Positions 30,780 to 45,656 of a stretch of DNA of 64,000 nt are shown piece after piece. This DNA comes from Deltaproteobacteria bacterium (GTDB lineage: Bacteria; Myxococcota_A; Polyangia; Haliangiales; Haliangiaceae): NCBI GenBank assembly GCA_025353585.1, contig JANXOM010000072.1:1-64000 (forward strand), given 5' to 3'. Position numbers and translations under genes: made by a program. The first letter of the stretch is position 1; every line of letters starts with the position of its first letter. Under the pieces are notes generated by a model. That model did no database searches and was not told the origin of the DNA. It worked only from the letters and a program-made list of their open reading frames with translations.

Positions 30780-31880
30780 TTACACCGTCCCTCGCTGGTA
30801 GGCCCAGAGGAGGGCCAGGAGCGCGACGGCGCCGGAGCCGCCCCAGAGGAGGGCCTGGTAGGCGGCGGTGCGTCGCAACGCGTAGAGGACCGGGAGCGCC
30901 AGGAGCACGATCGCGGCCTGGCCGAGCTCGACGCCCAGGTTGAAGCCGAGGAGGGCGCCGACGAGCTCGTGGGAGGGCAGGCCGAGGTCCACGAGGACGG
31001 AGGAGAAGCCAAAGCCGTGGAGCAGGCCCAGCGTGAACGCGACGGCCCAGCGGGCGTCGAGCGCGCGGACGAGGTTGTTCGCGGCGGCGGCGAAGACGGA
31101 GAGCGCGATGGCGACCTCCACGAAGCGCGAGGGCAGCTGCACGAGGCCGATCGCGGCGATCACCAGCGTGATCGAGTGGGCCAGCGTGAACGCGGTCACC
31201 ACCTCGAAGACCTCGATCACCACGTCGCGCAGCGAGTCGGCGGCGACCCAGCGCTGCGTGCGGCGCTGGTAGACGGCGGGCAGGATCAGGCAGAGCAGGA
31301 ACAAGATGTGGTCGGTGCCGCTCCAGATGTGGAGCACGCCATCGGTGACGAACGCCGCGAAGGACGTGCGCGCGCCGAGAGCGGCCGTGACCGGAGTCGC
31401 GTCGCGCGCGATCAGGGTCTGCGTGGCGCCGCGCGCCGCGAGGTGGATGAGGCCCTGGTGCTGCGGATCGAGATCGAACAGCAGGCTGTACGCGATCGTC
31501 AGCGCGCGCGGCTCGGTCGGGCACGTCGCGGTGAACGGCTGGGCCCAGTAGGTGCCGTCGGAGAGATCGACGAGCGCGGCCGGCGCGGCGACGCGCGGGC
31601 AGGGCGCGCCATCGGCGGCGAGGGCCAGGTGCGCCGCGACGTAGGCGGCGATGCGGGGCTCGGCCGCGCGGACCTCGCCCCAGGTGAGCGCGCCATCGCC
31701 GTCGCCGTCGAACGCCAGCGCTGCGTCGAGATCCACGAGCGCGATGTCCACGCGCCCGCGCACGCGGTCGCCGTCGAGCGCCAGGTGCACGTGGGCGTCG
31801 CTCAGCTTGTGCGCCGCCGCGAGCCGCGGCGCGCAAAGCACGCCCAGCGCCACGGCCAGCGCGAGCACGACGCGGGTCAC
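30780..31880 (-). CDS. HupE/UreJ-like membrane protein, copy 2, with EF-hand-like loop
   Basis: From GTG 31880, which overlaps the upstream stop (GTGA), the protein has 366 residues. It has a signal peptide (VVLALAVALGVLCAPRLAAAH), an exported domain containing a calcium-loop-like DGDGDGALTWGE, and six membrane segments with TDHILFLLCLI, TAFTLAHSITLV, GLLHGFGFS and GFNLGVELGQ. It is homologous in architecture to the copy on the plus strand, to which it is convergent with only 26 bp between stops. The track extension to 31940 lies in the partner gene. Role unknown; metal transport is the family guess. Confidence 0.85.
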   Translation of the reverse strand: MTRVVLALAVALGVLCAPRLAAAHKLSDAHVHLALDGDRVRGRVDIALVDLDAALAFDGDGDGALTWGEVRAAEPRIAAYVAAHLALAADGAPCPRVAAPAALVDLSDGTYWAQPFTATCPTEPRALTIAYSLLFDLDPQHQGLIHLAARGATQTLIARDATPVTAALGARTSFAAFVTDGVLHIWSGTDHILFLLCLILPAVYQRRTQRWVAADSLRDVVIEVFEVVTAFTLAHSITLVIAAIGLVQLPSRFVEVAIALSVFAAAANNLVRALDARWAVAFTLGLLHGFGFSSVLVDLGLPSHELVGALLGFNLGVELGQAAIVLLALPVLYALRRTAAYQALLWGGSGAVALLALLWAYQRGTV

Positions 31881-32890
31881 GGCACCGCTCCGAGCGCCCG
31901 GTCGAGCGGCGCGTCGACCACGTGGTTCGCGGCGCGCCACGCGCGGACCGGCGCTGCCGCCGCCGCATCCCGCGCCTCCGACGCCGCCTCCGCGAGCATG
32001 CGCGCGCTCGCCAGCGTGGGCTCGGCCATCCAGGCCGCCGCCGCGAGCTTCACCGCGCGCGCCGCGTCGCCATCGATCGCGAGCGCGAAGCGCGCCTCGT
32101 CACGCGCGGGTAGTCGCCCCTCGCGCACGTGCCCGGCCAGCGCCTCCGCATCCGCCGCCCCGGACCGCTTCGCCGCGAGCGCCCGCCTCAGCACGAGCGC
32201 GGGCGCGTCGTGGCCCGCGAGCACCGTCTCCAGCCCGGCCCCATCGCCGGTCGCGAGCTCGACGTCGGCCAGCGCCGCGCGCACCGCGTCGTCCGCTGGA
32301 TCGAGCGCGAGCGCGGTCGCGAGGTGCGCGCGCGCCGCTGCCGTGTCGTCGGACTGCACCGCCAGCGCGCCGAGCGTCGCCTCGGCCCACGCCCGCAGCC
32401 CCGGATCCGCCGCGCCGCTCGCCGCGAGCACCGCCCCGAGCGCCGCGGTGGCCTCTCTCGGGTGCGCCAGCCCGTCGAGCGGCGCCACGCAAGTCGCGCC
32501 CACGAGCGCAGGAGCGACCCGCGCGACGGCCGTGCAGCTCTCGCGCGCCGCCGCGTAGTCTGCGCGAGTCGTGGCCGCCACCGCCCGCGCGAGGTGCGCG
32601 CGCGCGTCGTCGGGTCGCCGGGTGACGAGCGCATCGAGCTCTCGACGAGCTGTCACCCAATCGCGCTGCGCCGTCGCCTGCAGCGCGCGCGCGCGGATCG
32701 CCTCGACGTCTGTCGTCGGCGGCCCACCGCGCCGCGCCACATGGGCCACGACCGTGGACGGATCGCCGGGCACGTACGTCGCCGCGGCGTCGATCGCGCG
32801 CTCCGGGGCGACGAGCGCGGCCGCCGTCAGCGCCGCCGCGAGCCCGAGCCCGCCGAGCGCGAAGACGACGAGCTTACGCCGGCGGACCAC
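31877..32890 (-). CDS. Membrane-anchored TPR-like protein, partner of HupE copy 2
   Basis: The 337-residue product starts MVRRRKLVVFALGGLGLAA, a signal anchor, followed by Ala-rich TPR-like helices (DWVTARRELDALVTRRPDDA, ADYAAARESC). Its stop overlaps the GTG of the HupE-like gene. The arrangement, a single-span TPR protein followed by a HupE-like protein, repeats that of the plus-strand module, although sequence similarity between the TPR proteins is low by eye. Co-translation suggests the two proteins form one complex. Confidence 0.8.
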   Translation of the reverse strand: MVRRRKLVVFALGGLGLAAALTAAALVAPERAIDAAATYVPGDPSTVVAHVARRGGPPTTDVEAIRARALQATAQRDWVTARRELDALVTRRPDDARAHLARAVAATTRADYAAARESCTAVARVAPALVGATCVAPLDGLAHPREATAALGAVLAASGAADPGLRAWAEATLGALAVQSDDTAAARAHLATALALDPADDAVRAALADVELATGDGAGLETVLAGHDAPALVLRRALAAKRSGAADAEALAGHVREGRLPARDEARFALAIDGDAARAVKLAAAAWMAEPTLASARMLAEAASEARDAAAAAPVRAWRAANHVVDAPLDRALGAVP

Positions 32891-32925
32891 GCCGCGAGGT
32901 TACCAGCGCGCGCCACGGCCATGGC

Positions 32926-33393
32926 TCACGCCGCGTCGGGGCCGTCGTCCTTGGTCGTGTGCTCGCGCATCGCCAGGACAGGGCACGGCGCCGTCCGGAC
33001 GATCGTCTCCGCCACGCTGCCCATCAGCAGCCGGGAGAGGCCGCGCCGGCCGTGCGTCGACATCACGATGAGATCACAACGCAGCTCGGTCGCGGTCTGG
33101 TTGATGACGTCGCGCGCATCGCCGACGCGCAGGAGCGCCGGCCCGAACGTCGCCATCCCCGCGTGCGCGGCCACGATCTTGTCGAGGGCCGCCTGGTTCT
33201 CGTGGACGACGCCATCGATCACCGAGCTCGAGAGGGCCACGCCGAGCTCGGGGACCCCCATCGTAGGGATGCCGATGACGTTCAGCAGGTGCACGGTTGC
33301 GCCCAGCTTGGACGCGAGCTCGCAGGCGTAATCCAGTGCCTCTTCAGCACCTTCGCCGAGATCTGTCGGGACCAGGATGTTCTTGGGCAGCAT
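32926..33393 (-). CDS. Universal stress protein (UspA family)
   Basis: The 155-residue protein has the Usp fold signatures: NILVPTDLGEGAEEALDYA at the start and the ATP-binding pattern STHGRRGLSRLLMGSVAE (G-x2-G-x-GS type), ending with TAPCPVLAM. A strong GGAGG site precedes the ATG. ATP-binding Usp proteins modulate survival under stress or starvation. It is divergent from the sensor kinase gene over a 107-bp region, so the two may share regulation, but no operator is evident. Confidence 0.95.
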   Translation of the reverse strand: MLPKNILVPTDLGEGAEEALDYACELASKLGATVHLLNVIGIPTMGVPELGVALSSSVIDGVVHENQAALDKIVAAHAGMATFGPALLRVGDARDVINQTATELRCDLIVMSTHGRRGLSRLLMGSVAETIVRTAPCPVLAMREHTTKDDGPDAA

Positions 33394-33500
33394 GGAACCT
33401 CCGCTCGTAATCTCATCTTCACGAAGCGCGCCATTGGGTTACGGCCGTGCCGAGGCAGACTGCCCCAATGATCGGGGTTGCGGTAGAACCTCACGATCCC

Positions 33501-36349
<2,849 letters not shown>

Positions 36350-36401
36350 CTCCGCCCCGGCGGCCGCGAGCAGCGCGCGGTGATGGGCGGCGGGTCGATG
36401 C

Positions 36402-37220
36402 CTACGGGGTGTTGCCCGTCAGGCTCGGCAGCTCCTCGAGGTTCGGCACGAGGATGATCTCGATGCGACGGTTCTGCTCGCGGTCCTTCTCGTTGTCGTT
36501 CTTCGCGACCGGGTCGAACTCGCCGTAGCCGGCGGCGGCGAGCGCGGTCGCCGGGAACGCCTGGGTGATCATGAACTGCACGACGCTGTTCGCGCGCGCC
36601 GTCGACAGGTACCAGTTGTTCGGAAACTGGGCCGTCTTGATCGGCTGGTTGTCGGTGTGCCCGGCGACGAGGAAGCGGCGGTCCTTGAACTGCAGCAAGA
36701 TCTTCACGACCTCGGTCAGCGCCGCCTTGCCATCCTTCGATAGATCCGCCGAGCCGCTCGGGAACAAGATCCCCGACGGCAGCTTGAGCGTCATCTGGCC
36801 ATTGCGGAAGACGACCTGCAGCTTGCCGGTGTCGACGAGCGCGCGGAACTTGTCCTGCAGGGCCTTGTAGGCCGCGATCCGCTTCTCGGCGAGGTCGCGC
36901 TGGCGGCGCAGCTCGGCGAGCTCCTGCTGGCTGGCCGCCTGCTCGCCCTTCACCTTGCCGAGCTCGGCTTCCTTGTTCTTCGCCGTCGCGTCCAGCGACC
37001 CGTACTTCGCCTGGAGGTCGGCGATGGTGTCGCCGAGCGTCTTCTCCTGCGCCTCGGCGTCGGTCAGCTTCTTCGCGGTGTCCGTCTGCTTCTGCTCGGC
37101 GGCCGCGAGGTCGGTCGAGAGCTGCTTGTTCTTTGCGAGCGCCGCGTCGTACTTCGACTGGCGAACGAGACAACCGGAGGAGGCGAGGCTCAAGGCCAGG
37201 AGGGCGATACGAACGCACAT
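36402..37220 (-). CDS. OmpA/MotB-type peptidoglycan-binding lipoprotein
   Basis: The 272-residue lipoprotein (LASSGC lipobox) has a long coiled coil (about 25-125, rich in AAEQKQTDTAKKLTDAEAQ) and a C-terminal OmpA domain (ILFPSGSADLSKDGK, AGHTDNQPI, STARANSVVQFMI, NRRIEIIL) that binds peptidoglycan. The coiled coil would span from the outer membrane to the wall. The ATG follows a short leader. It is convergent with the sigma54 activator and may form a unit with the small lipoprotein gene 22 bp upstream. Confidence 0.92.
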   Translation of the reverse strand: MCVRIALLALSLASSGCLVRQSKYDAALAKNKQLSTDLAAAEQKQTDTAKKLTDAEAQEKTLGDTIADLQAKYGSLDATAKNKEAELGKVKGEQAASQQELAELRRQRDLAEKRIAAYKALQDKFRALVDTGKLQVVFRNGQMTLKLPSGILFPSGSADLSKDGKAALTEVVKILLQFKDRRFLVAGHTDNQPIKTAQFPNNWYLSTARANSVVQFMITQAFPATALAAAGYGEFDPVAKNDNEKDREQNRRIEIILVPNLEELPSLTGNTP

Positions 37221-37242
37221 GCGGCGCAGCTAACCACACTTC

Positions 37243-37749
37243 TCAGCGCGTCGCGTAGTAGCGGCGCTGCAGGGCGATCATCGCGTCGCGCACGAGCGTC
37301 CGGGCCTGGTTGCTGTCCGCGAGCTCGAGCTTCGTCGCGACGTCCTCGAGGGAGCCGCCGCCCGCGAACACCGCGAGCACGTCGGAGTAGCCACCGCGGA
37401 CGCGGCACGCGCCCTTCGTCTTGAGGCGCCAGTCGGCGGGCGAGGTCCCCTGCGTCGTGTCCCAGACGCGCGCGACCGCGTCGAGGTGGCGGTCGGCCGG
37501 GATCACGTACTCGGTCGCCGAGCTCACCGTCGTCGCGCGCGGCCACAGGACGAAGTGCTCGCCTTCGGCGTCGGCCCAGCCGCGCCGCATGTCGCCGGCG
37601 GTCGCGGAGCTCACCGTGAGCACGTCGCCGGCGCGCACGACGTCGGCGCCGTCGCAGGCGTAGTGAAGCGGCGTGGTCGGCGCCACAGGGCGAGCCGCGC
37701 AACCGGAGGTGGCGGCCGAGAGGACGACGAGGAGGAGTGCGTTGCGCAT
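37243..37749 (-). CDS. Small lipoprotein of unknown function
   Basis: From ATG 37749 the 168-residue product has a lipoprotein signal (LLLVVLSAATSGC). The mature part has YACDGADVVRAGD, VLWPRATTVSSA and a C-terminal helical stretch. No catalytic motif is visible. The track start at 37833 would add a His/Ala lead before the signal and is unlikely. It is upstream of the OmpA-type lipoprotein on the same strand, so both may belong to the envelope. Confidence 0.75.
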   Translation of the reverse strand: MRNALLLVVLSAATSGCAARPVAPTTPLHYACDGADVVRAGDVLTVSSATAGDMRRGWADAEGEHFVLWPRATTVSSATEYVIPADRHLDAVARVWDTTQGTSPADWRLKTKGACRVRGGYSDVLAVFAGGGSLEDVATKLELADSNQARTLVRDAMIALQRRYYATR

Positions 37750-38014
37750 GTCGAGCCGTGAAGCAGCGATCGTGCCAGCGCCAAGTGCGGTTGATCCGTG
37801 TGGTTTGTGTGCAACTGCTGCCGAGGGCAGCAAGTCTTGCCGGCACGGCGGAGCTCGGGTCGAGGCGACGGGGCGAAAGTCGTGGGCGATGAACGTGTTC
37901 CGGTTTCCTTCTGCCCCACCCTGCCTGCCTGCCGCCCTACGCCACGCCGCCAGCGCGGCTGCCGTCCCGACCGCGGTCAGCGGTCCGCGGCGCGCGGCCC
38001 CGCGCTTCCGTTAC

Positions 38015-39758
<1,744 letters not shown>

Positions 39759-39784
<26 letters not shown>

Positions 39785-42700
39785 CGGATCCTCCGTACCG
39801 TTGCAGGGGCCGCACCACATCGTCGTCGCCGAGTCGCCACGGGACGTGCTTGTCGCGGAAGAACTGCGCGAGCTCGCGCGCAGCGATCGTGGCCTCGTGC
39901 ACATCCCAGCCCGTCACGCTGCCGTCCTCGCTCGCGAGCCAGAGCGTGTCGTCGGGCGCGAGGGCCAGCGCGCTCGCCGCGCCGTGCACCGTCCGCGTGC
40001 CGAGGAGCTTGCCCTTCGCCGCATCCCACGCGCGCGCGACGCCGTCGGTGCTCGCGGTGAACACGAGCGCGCCGTCGTGGGAGACCGTCGCCGCGACGAC
40101 CGTGCCGAGCGGGCCCTCGAGCGTCCGCGTCGGGTGCGGGGCCAGCTGGCCGCCCGTGACGTCGTACAGGGTCGCGAAGCCGTCGCCGGCGGCGACGAGC
40201 CACGTGCCGTCGGGCGCGAACGCGACCGCCATCACGGCGCCGACGTCGATGACCTGGACCGGCGGCGATTCGGTGTGCGTATTCCACGCGAGGAGGACAC
40301 CGTCGGCGCGAGTGCCGACGATGAGGTTGTCGCGGATCGCGAGGCTCGTCACGCTGCCGCCGCCGTTCGGCAGCGCACGCACCAGCGTGTGGGTCGCCAT
40401 CGACCACAGCTCCACCTCGTCGTCGGCGGCGGTGACCACCGTCTTGCCGTCGGACGAGAACGCGACCGCGTGGACCGGGAGCTTGTGCTCGCCGAACGCG
40501 GCGAGCTTCACGCCGGTCACGGGATCCCAGATGATCGCCTGAGCGTCGGCGCCGGCGGTGACGAGCGTCTTGCCGTCGGGCGCGAACGCCACGGCGAAGA
40601 CGTTGCCCATCCCGGCCGTGAGCACCTGCGCCTTGTCGCCGCGCCACAGCGTGACGCGGCTGCTGCTCATGCCCGCCGTCAGCGTGCCGTCGGGGGCGAC
40701 CGCAACGGCGTACACCGTCGACCCGGGGCCGTGCGTGACGCGCGCGCCGATCTGCGCGAGGTCCCAGATGCGCGTGGACCCGTCGCGGCTCGCGGTCACG
40801 AGGTGCTTGCCGCCCGCCGCGAACGCGACGCCGAGCACCGCGTCGGCGTGCTCGAACGAGCCCACCAGCTGACCGTTCATCGCCCACACGCGCGCGACGT
40901 GATCGCGACCCGCCGTGGCGATGCGCTCGCCGTCGGGCGAGATGACCGCGTCCACGATCGCGTCGGTGTGACCGACGAGCTGCGCGATGAGGGGGCCGCG
41001 GTCGGACGGCCGGCTGTCGCTCGGTAGCCCCCAGAGCCGCGCGACATGGTCCGCGCCTGCGGTGAGGAGCCAGTCACCTTTCGGCGTCGCCAGCGGGAGC
41101 GCCAGCTCGACCGCCCCGCCGACGGCGTAGGGCTCGAGGGCAGGCGTCCCGCGCTCGGGGTCCCAGACGCGAGCGAAGCCGTCGTCGCTCGCCGTGACGA
41201 CGCGCAGCCCATCCGGCGTCCAGCGCGCGCTGTTGACCGCCGCGCCATGACCGCGCAGGAGGCCGATCGGGATGCCGCTCGTGGCGCTCCATACGCAGGC
41301 GATCTGGTCCTCGCTCGCGGTGACCACGCGGCCGCCATCCGGCGAGAAGCGCGCGGAGGTCAAGCTGCCGGTGTGGCAGGTCGAGAGCGCGACCCGGGCG
41401 CCCGTCGCGGGATCCCAGACGCGCGCGGTGTGATCGGCGCTCGCGGTGACGAGGCGCGTCCCGTCGGGGCTCCACGCGAGGTCCGTGATGGCGTCCGTGT
41501 GCTCGGCGAGCACGACCGCCGTGCCGCCGCCGCTCGGCCAGATGCGCGTGCGACCGTCGGCGCCACCCGCCGCGAGCGAGGCGCCGCTCGGCGCGAACGC
41601 GAGGACGCGCGTCGGCCCGACCCCGCCGAACCGCGCGCGCGGGTACCCGTCCGCGGTCCACGTCCGCACCTCGTCGGTCCCCGCCGTCGCGATCAGCGCG
41701 CCGTCGTCGCTCGTGGCGACCGCGACCCCGCGCGTGCTCGAGGGCAGCCGCGCGATCTCCGCTGCGAACGGTCGCATCGCCTCCGCCAGCAGGAAGCCGC
41801 GCGCCCCGCCGGTGACGCCGTCCGCCAGCGCACCCGCGAGGTAGCCCAGCGCCGGCCCGGCGCGTCCCGCGAGCAGCTCGGCGCGCGCGCGCTCCTCGAG
41901 CAACGCGATCAGCCGGCTCGCCGACGTCCGCGTCTGCTGCTCGGCGCGCTGCTGCGCGACCTCGGCGCGGTCGCGCTCGGTCACGATCCGCTCGACGCTG
42001 ATGATCGAGGTCGCCGAGAGCGCGACGAGCGCGATCGACGCCACGCTCACCACCACGCGGTACTGCCGCAGCCAGCGCCGGACGAGCTGCGTCGGGGTGT
42101 ACCGCCGCGCGGCCACGAGCTGCCCGGTCTCGAAGCGCTTGAGATCGGTCGCGAGCTCGCCCGCGTCCGCGTAGCGGTCCTCGGGCGCGCGCGCCATCGC
42201 CTTCTCGACGATCGCGACGAGATCGGCCGGCGCATCGGGCTCGCGGTCGCGGATCGCCACCGGCGCCGCGGTGCGCACGAGCTCGAGCACCTCGGGCGAG
42301 CGCTTCGCGGTGTAGGGCGGCGCGCCGACGAGCACGTGATAGAGGAGGGCGCCGAGGGCGTAGACGTCCGCGCGCTGGTCGACCGCTTCACCGCGCGCCT
42401 GCTCCGGCGGCATGTACGCGGGCGTCCCGACCACGCTGCCGGACGCGGTCTCGCCCGGATCCGACAGGATCGGCATCGTGACCGTCTCCTTCGGATCGCT
42501 CGGGACGCCGAGATCCTTCGCGAGCCCCCAGTCGATGACGACGGTCTCGCCGAACGCGCCGATGAGCACGTTCGCGGGCTTCAGGTCGCGATGGATCACG
42601 TGCTTGCTGTGCGCGTACGCGAGCGCGTCGGCGACGGCGGTGACGTTGCGCAGGAGATCCGCGCGCGCCTCGAGCGACGGGCGCTCGGCGACGACCTTGT

Positions 42701-43115
42701 CGAGGGAGCGCCCGGCGACCTGCGTCATCGCGAAGAACGGCTCGCCGCCCGGCCAGGTGCCGGCTTCATAGATATGGATGATCGACGGGTGCTGGAGGCG
42801 CGCGGTGATCCGCGCCTCGCGCTCGAAGCGTCGCGCTGCGTGGCGGTTCTTCGGGAGGAGCTCCTTGATCGCGACCGCGCGGCCGAGCCGGCGATCCCAC
42901 GCCGCGAGCACGCGGCCCATGCCGCCCTTGGCGATCTCGCGCTCGACCACGTAGTGTTCGCGGTCCACGGCGAGGAGCTCGGGGTAGTCGCGCGCGGGCG
43001 CACCTTCGGGTTTCCGCAGCTCGCTCTCGGGATCGGCAGAAGTCGGCACACCGCGCGCGACCGGCTGCAGACCGTCCATCGTCTCCACGTCCACCACGGT
43101 GGCCGCCTCTTGCAC
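39759..43115 (-). CDS. Ser/Thr protein kinase with WD40 repeats
   Basis: The 1118-residue protein has a cytoplasmic kinase domain (about 50-320: [45 protein letters not shown]), one transmembrane segment ([15 protein letters not shown]) and a series of WD40 repeats to the C-terminus ([39 protein letters not shown]) likely forming two propellers outside the cytoplasm. In DWGLAK the usual DFG Phe is Trp, seen in some active bacterial kinases. It is co-transcribed with the FHA-sigma54 activator and divergent, over only 49 bp, from the peroxidase/cupredoxin operon. Confidence 0.93.
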
Positions 43116-43164
43116 TCACCATGCCGGGCGAGCCCTGGCACGCCGGCCGCATAGGCGACCTCTC

Positions 43165-44304
43165 ATGTCAGGGTCCGCGTGGCTGGTGTTGGTGGCGCCG
43201 CTCGTCTTCGGCTGCGCGGAGCCGCTCGTCGAGGACAGCTTCACGCCCGAGCAGTGGGACACGCTGCGCGCGAGCTTCGCGGTGCCGGCGTACGACGTGT
43301 GCCAGGGCGTGCCGGAGCCGCGGTGCACCCAGCTCGCGGAGCTCGGGCGCGATCTGTTCAGCGAGCGGGCGCTCAGCAGCGACGGTGGCCACGTCCCCGA
43401 GCTCCCGTACCACGCGGTGTCGTGCGCCGACTGCCACGACGCCGGCGCCTACTACGTCGATACCGAATCGACGCCGACCACGACCGTGTCGACGGGTGCA
43501 TTGAAGGCGACCGGGCACAACGCGCTGCCGCTCGTGAACCTCGCGATCAAGGATGTCGTCGCGGGCGCCCGGCCCGCGTATGGCTGGACGGGCCTGGCGT
43601 CGACGGCGGACGTCGTCCTGAAGCTCGCGCTGCCGAAGGCGATGGCGAGCACCGCGGGGACGGTTCGCGAGGCGCTGCGTGACAAGCACTGGACGGCGTA
43701 CGTCGCGCTGTTCGGCGATCGCACGCTCGTGCGGAACATCCCCGCGGACGCCGCGCAGGACGCCGCGCTCCTCGCGAACCTCGCCGCCGTGTTCGACAAG
43801 TACGAGCGTCGCCTCGTCGCCGTGAACTCGCGCTTCGACCAGTTCATCGGCGGGACCGAGAGCGCGCTGACCCCGGAGGAGCGCCACGGCTTCCAGCTGT
43901 TTGCGACGACGGCGCTCTGCATCGAGTGCCACGACGGGCCGCTCCTGACCGACCTCGAATTTCACGTGACCGGGATCCGGAGCGAGAACCTGGACCACGG
44001 TCGAAACAGCATCACCGGCGACCCCGCCGACGAGGGTGCCTTCTTGACGCCGTCGCTGCGCAACGTCGGCGCGACCGGCCCGTACATGCACGCGGGACAG
44101 TTCGAGCTCGTCGGTGACGTCGTCGACTTCTATCGCCGCGGTGGAGACGAGGATGGCTTCCTCGGCACGCGCGACCCGCGCATCGAGCCGATCGACATGA
44201 CCGATGCGGACCGCGACGATCTCCGGGACTTCTTGCTGACGCTGACGGGGGACGAGCCGGACTGCCACTGGGGTGGGGCGGGCTCGGGATCGGCGTGCCC
44301 GTGA
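43165..44304 (+). CDS. Di-heme cytochrome c peroxidase family lipoprotein (CcP/MauG-like)
   Basis: The 379-residue lipoprotein (LVLVAPLVFGC) has two heme c motifs, CADCH (87-91) and CIECH (252-256), and the CcP landmarks LFSERALSSDG, FLTPSLRNVG and GPYMHAGQF. Such proteins reduce peroxide or carry out long-range oxidations in the periplasm. ATG 43165 starts a lipoprotein signal; the ATG at 43099 lies in the opposite gene. The stop overlaps the following porin-like gene and a cupredoxin follows, which suggests one electron-transfer operon whose natural partner may be that copper protein. Confidence 0.92.
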   Translation: MSGSAWLVLVAPLVFGCAEPLVEDSFTPEQWDTLRASFAVPAYDVCQGVPEPRCTQLAELGRDLFSERALSSDGGHVPELPYHAVSCADCHDAGAYYVDTESTPTTTVSTGALKATGHNALPLVNLAIKDVVAGARPAYGWTGLASTADVVLKLALPKAMASTAGTVREALRDKHWTAYVALFGDRTLVRNIPADAAQDAALLANLAAVFDKYERRLVAVNSRFDQFIGGTESALTPEERHGFQLFATTALCIECHDGPLLTDLEFHVTGIRSENLDHGRNSITGDPADEGAFLTPSLRNVGATGPYMHAGQFELVGDVVDFYRRGGDEDGFLGTRDPRIEPIDMTDADRDDLRDFLLTLTGDEPDCHWGGAGSGSACP

Positions 44305-45656
44305 AGGCGCTGGGGCTGGGCCTCGGGGCGCTGCTCGCCGCCGCGCACACTGCACATGCGCAGACCCAGGACGCCGAGGCCGGCTCGGCGTCCTCGCCAC
44401 CGTCACCCGCGGCGGCGGTCGATCTGGTCGCTCTGCAGCGGCAGATCGAGGAATTGGAGCGAAAAGTAGACATACAGACGTCAAAGACCGAACAGCTCAG
44501 CGCGCTCCTCCCGCTCGCCGGCTTCATCCGCGCGTTCGTGGACGTCGGCGCGTTCTCCGTCGGCGGTAACGGCTCCGGCATCCGCTCCGACATCGGGCAT
44601 ACGTATTATCCGAAGTACGCCGGCCGCCTCGCGGGCGAGTGGGTCTTCATGGGCGACCCGCTCGCCACGGCCATCAACTCGCTCGGCGAGCCCGCCGACG
44701 CGTCCAACTCGCGCGAAGATCAGACGGACACGCTCCGCAGCGGCGGTCGCCCGTCCACGCTCGTGAACTCCGTCGGCCTCGTCCTCACCCGCGAGGTGGG
44801 CGACGGCTTCGCGCTGACCTCGCTCGTCGAGCTCCTGCCGCGGCCCGGCCACGACATCCTCGACGTCGAGCTCGCGCGGATCGAGTACCGCCCGACCACG
44901 CTCTACGACCTGACGATGTACGCCGGCAAGGTCGACTCCGTCCTCGGCGTCGAGTACCGCTCGCAGGACGCGCCCAGCCGTCTCGGCGTCGCGCCGTCGC
45001 TGATCTGCCGCTACACGTGCGGCCGCCCGCTCGGCGTCGAGGCGCGCTTCAATCGCGGCCGGCTCAGCTCCTCGGCCGCCCTGACGAACGGCGATAACTT
45101 CCAGGACCGCTTCGAGGCCCACCCGACGCTCAAGCCGGCCTCGGCGCCCAGCGCGTCGGCCCACGTCCAGTGGATGTTGCCCGTCGGTCAGGGCCTCGAG
45201 CTCGGCGCCTCCGGTGCGCTCGGCCCGCAGGATGACCAGCCGCACAACGCGATCCGGCAGTGGCACGTCGGCGTCGACGCCAAGCTCCGCGATCTCGCCG
45301 GCTTCGACGCGGCCGCGGAGTACGTCCAGGGCCACCAGCCCGGCGAGGACCTCGGCCGCCTGCCGTGCGGGACCGCGCCGTGCCTGACGTACAAGGGCGC
45401 GTATCTGCTCGTCGATCGCGTCGCGAACACGTGGCTGACGCCGTACGTGCGCGTCGACTGGCGCAGCGCCGTGCACACGAACGGCGTCGAGTTCGTCTAC
45501 GAGGCGCACACGCTGCGGGCGACCGTGGGCGCGAACCTGCGCATGTCGCGGCGGATCGTCGGCAAGGTCGAGTACACCAAGGTCCGGGAGCTCGGGCCGA
45601 CGCCGCAGTTCCCCGACGACGTCTTGACGAGCTCGCTCGTCGTGGAGACCGATTGA
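44301..45656 (+). CDS. Outer-membrane porin-like protein with coiled coil
   Basis: The GTG at 44301 overlaps the peroxidase stop in GTGA and gives 451 residues. An N-terminal signal (LGLGLGALLAAAHTAHAQ) and a short coiled coil (LVALQRQIEELERKVD) precede about 380 residues of alternating beta strands, as in a porin (GFALTSLVELLPRP, YDLTMYAGKVDSVLGVEY). Two Cys pairs (ICRYTC and CGTAPC) may be disulfides. It probably forms an outer-membrane channel serving the peroxidase/cupredoxin pair. GTG 44295 is an equally possible start. Confidence 0.82.
   Translation: MKALGLGLGALLAAAHTAHAQTQDAEAGSASSPPSPAAAVDLVALQRQIEELERKVDIQTSKTEQLSALLPLAGFIRAFVDVGAFSVGGNGSGIRSDIGHTYYPKYAGRLAGEWVFMGDPLATAINSLGEPADASNSREDQTDTLRSGGRPSTLVNSVGLVLTREVGDGFALTSLVELLPRPGHDILDVELARIEYRPTTLYDLTMYAGKVDSVLGVEYRSQDAPSRLGVAPSLICRYTCGRPLGVEARFNRGRLSSSAALTNGDNFQDRFEAHPTLKPASAPSASAHVQWMLPVGQGLELGASGALGPQDDQPHNAIRQWHVGVDAKLRDLAGFDAAAEYVQGHQPGEDLGRLPCGTAPCLTYKGAYLLVDRVANTWLTPYVRVDWRSAVHTNGVEFVYEAHTLRATVGANLRMSRRIVGKVEYTKVRELGPTPQFPDDVLTSSLVVETD

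Noticed and set aside
29605-31968. 787-residue minus-strand ORF spanning both HupE genes
   Set aside because: It is out of frame with the HupE copy 2 gene and antisense to copy 1; Arg/His-rich.
37816-37832. Hairpin TGCTGCC/GGCAGCA between the small lipoprotein and the FHA activator genes
   Set aside because: Short 7-bp stem with no T-tract and placed upstream of the lipoprotein gene, so not called as a terminator; the 265-bp gap holds nothing else clear.
43116-43164. Sigma54 -24/-12 promoter in the divergent gap before the peroxidase gene
   Set aside because: No GG-N10-GC pattern with the right flanks was found in these 49 bp.
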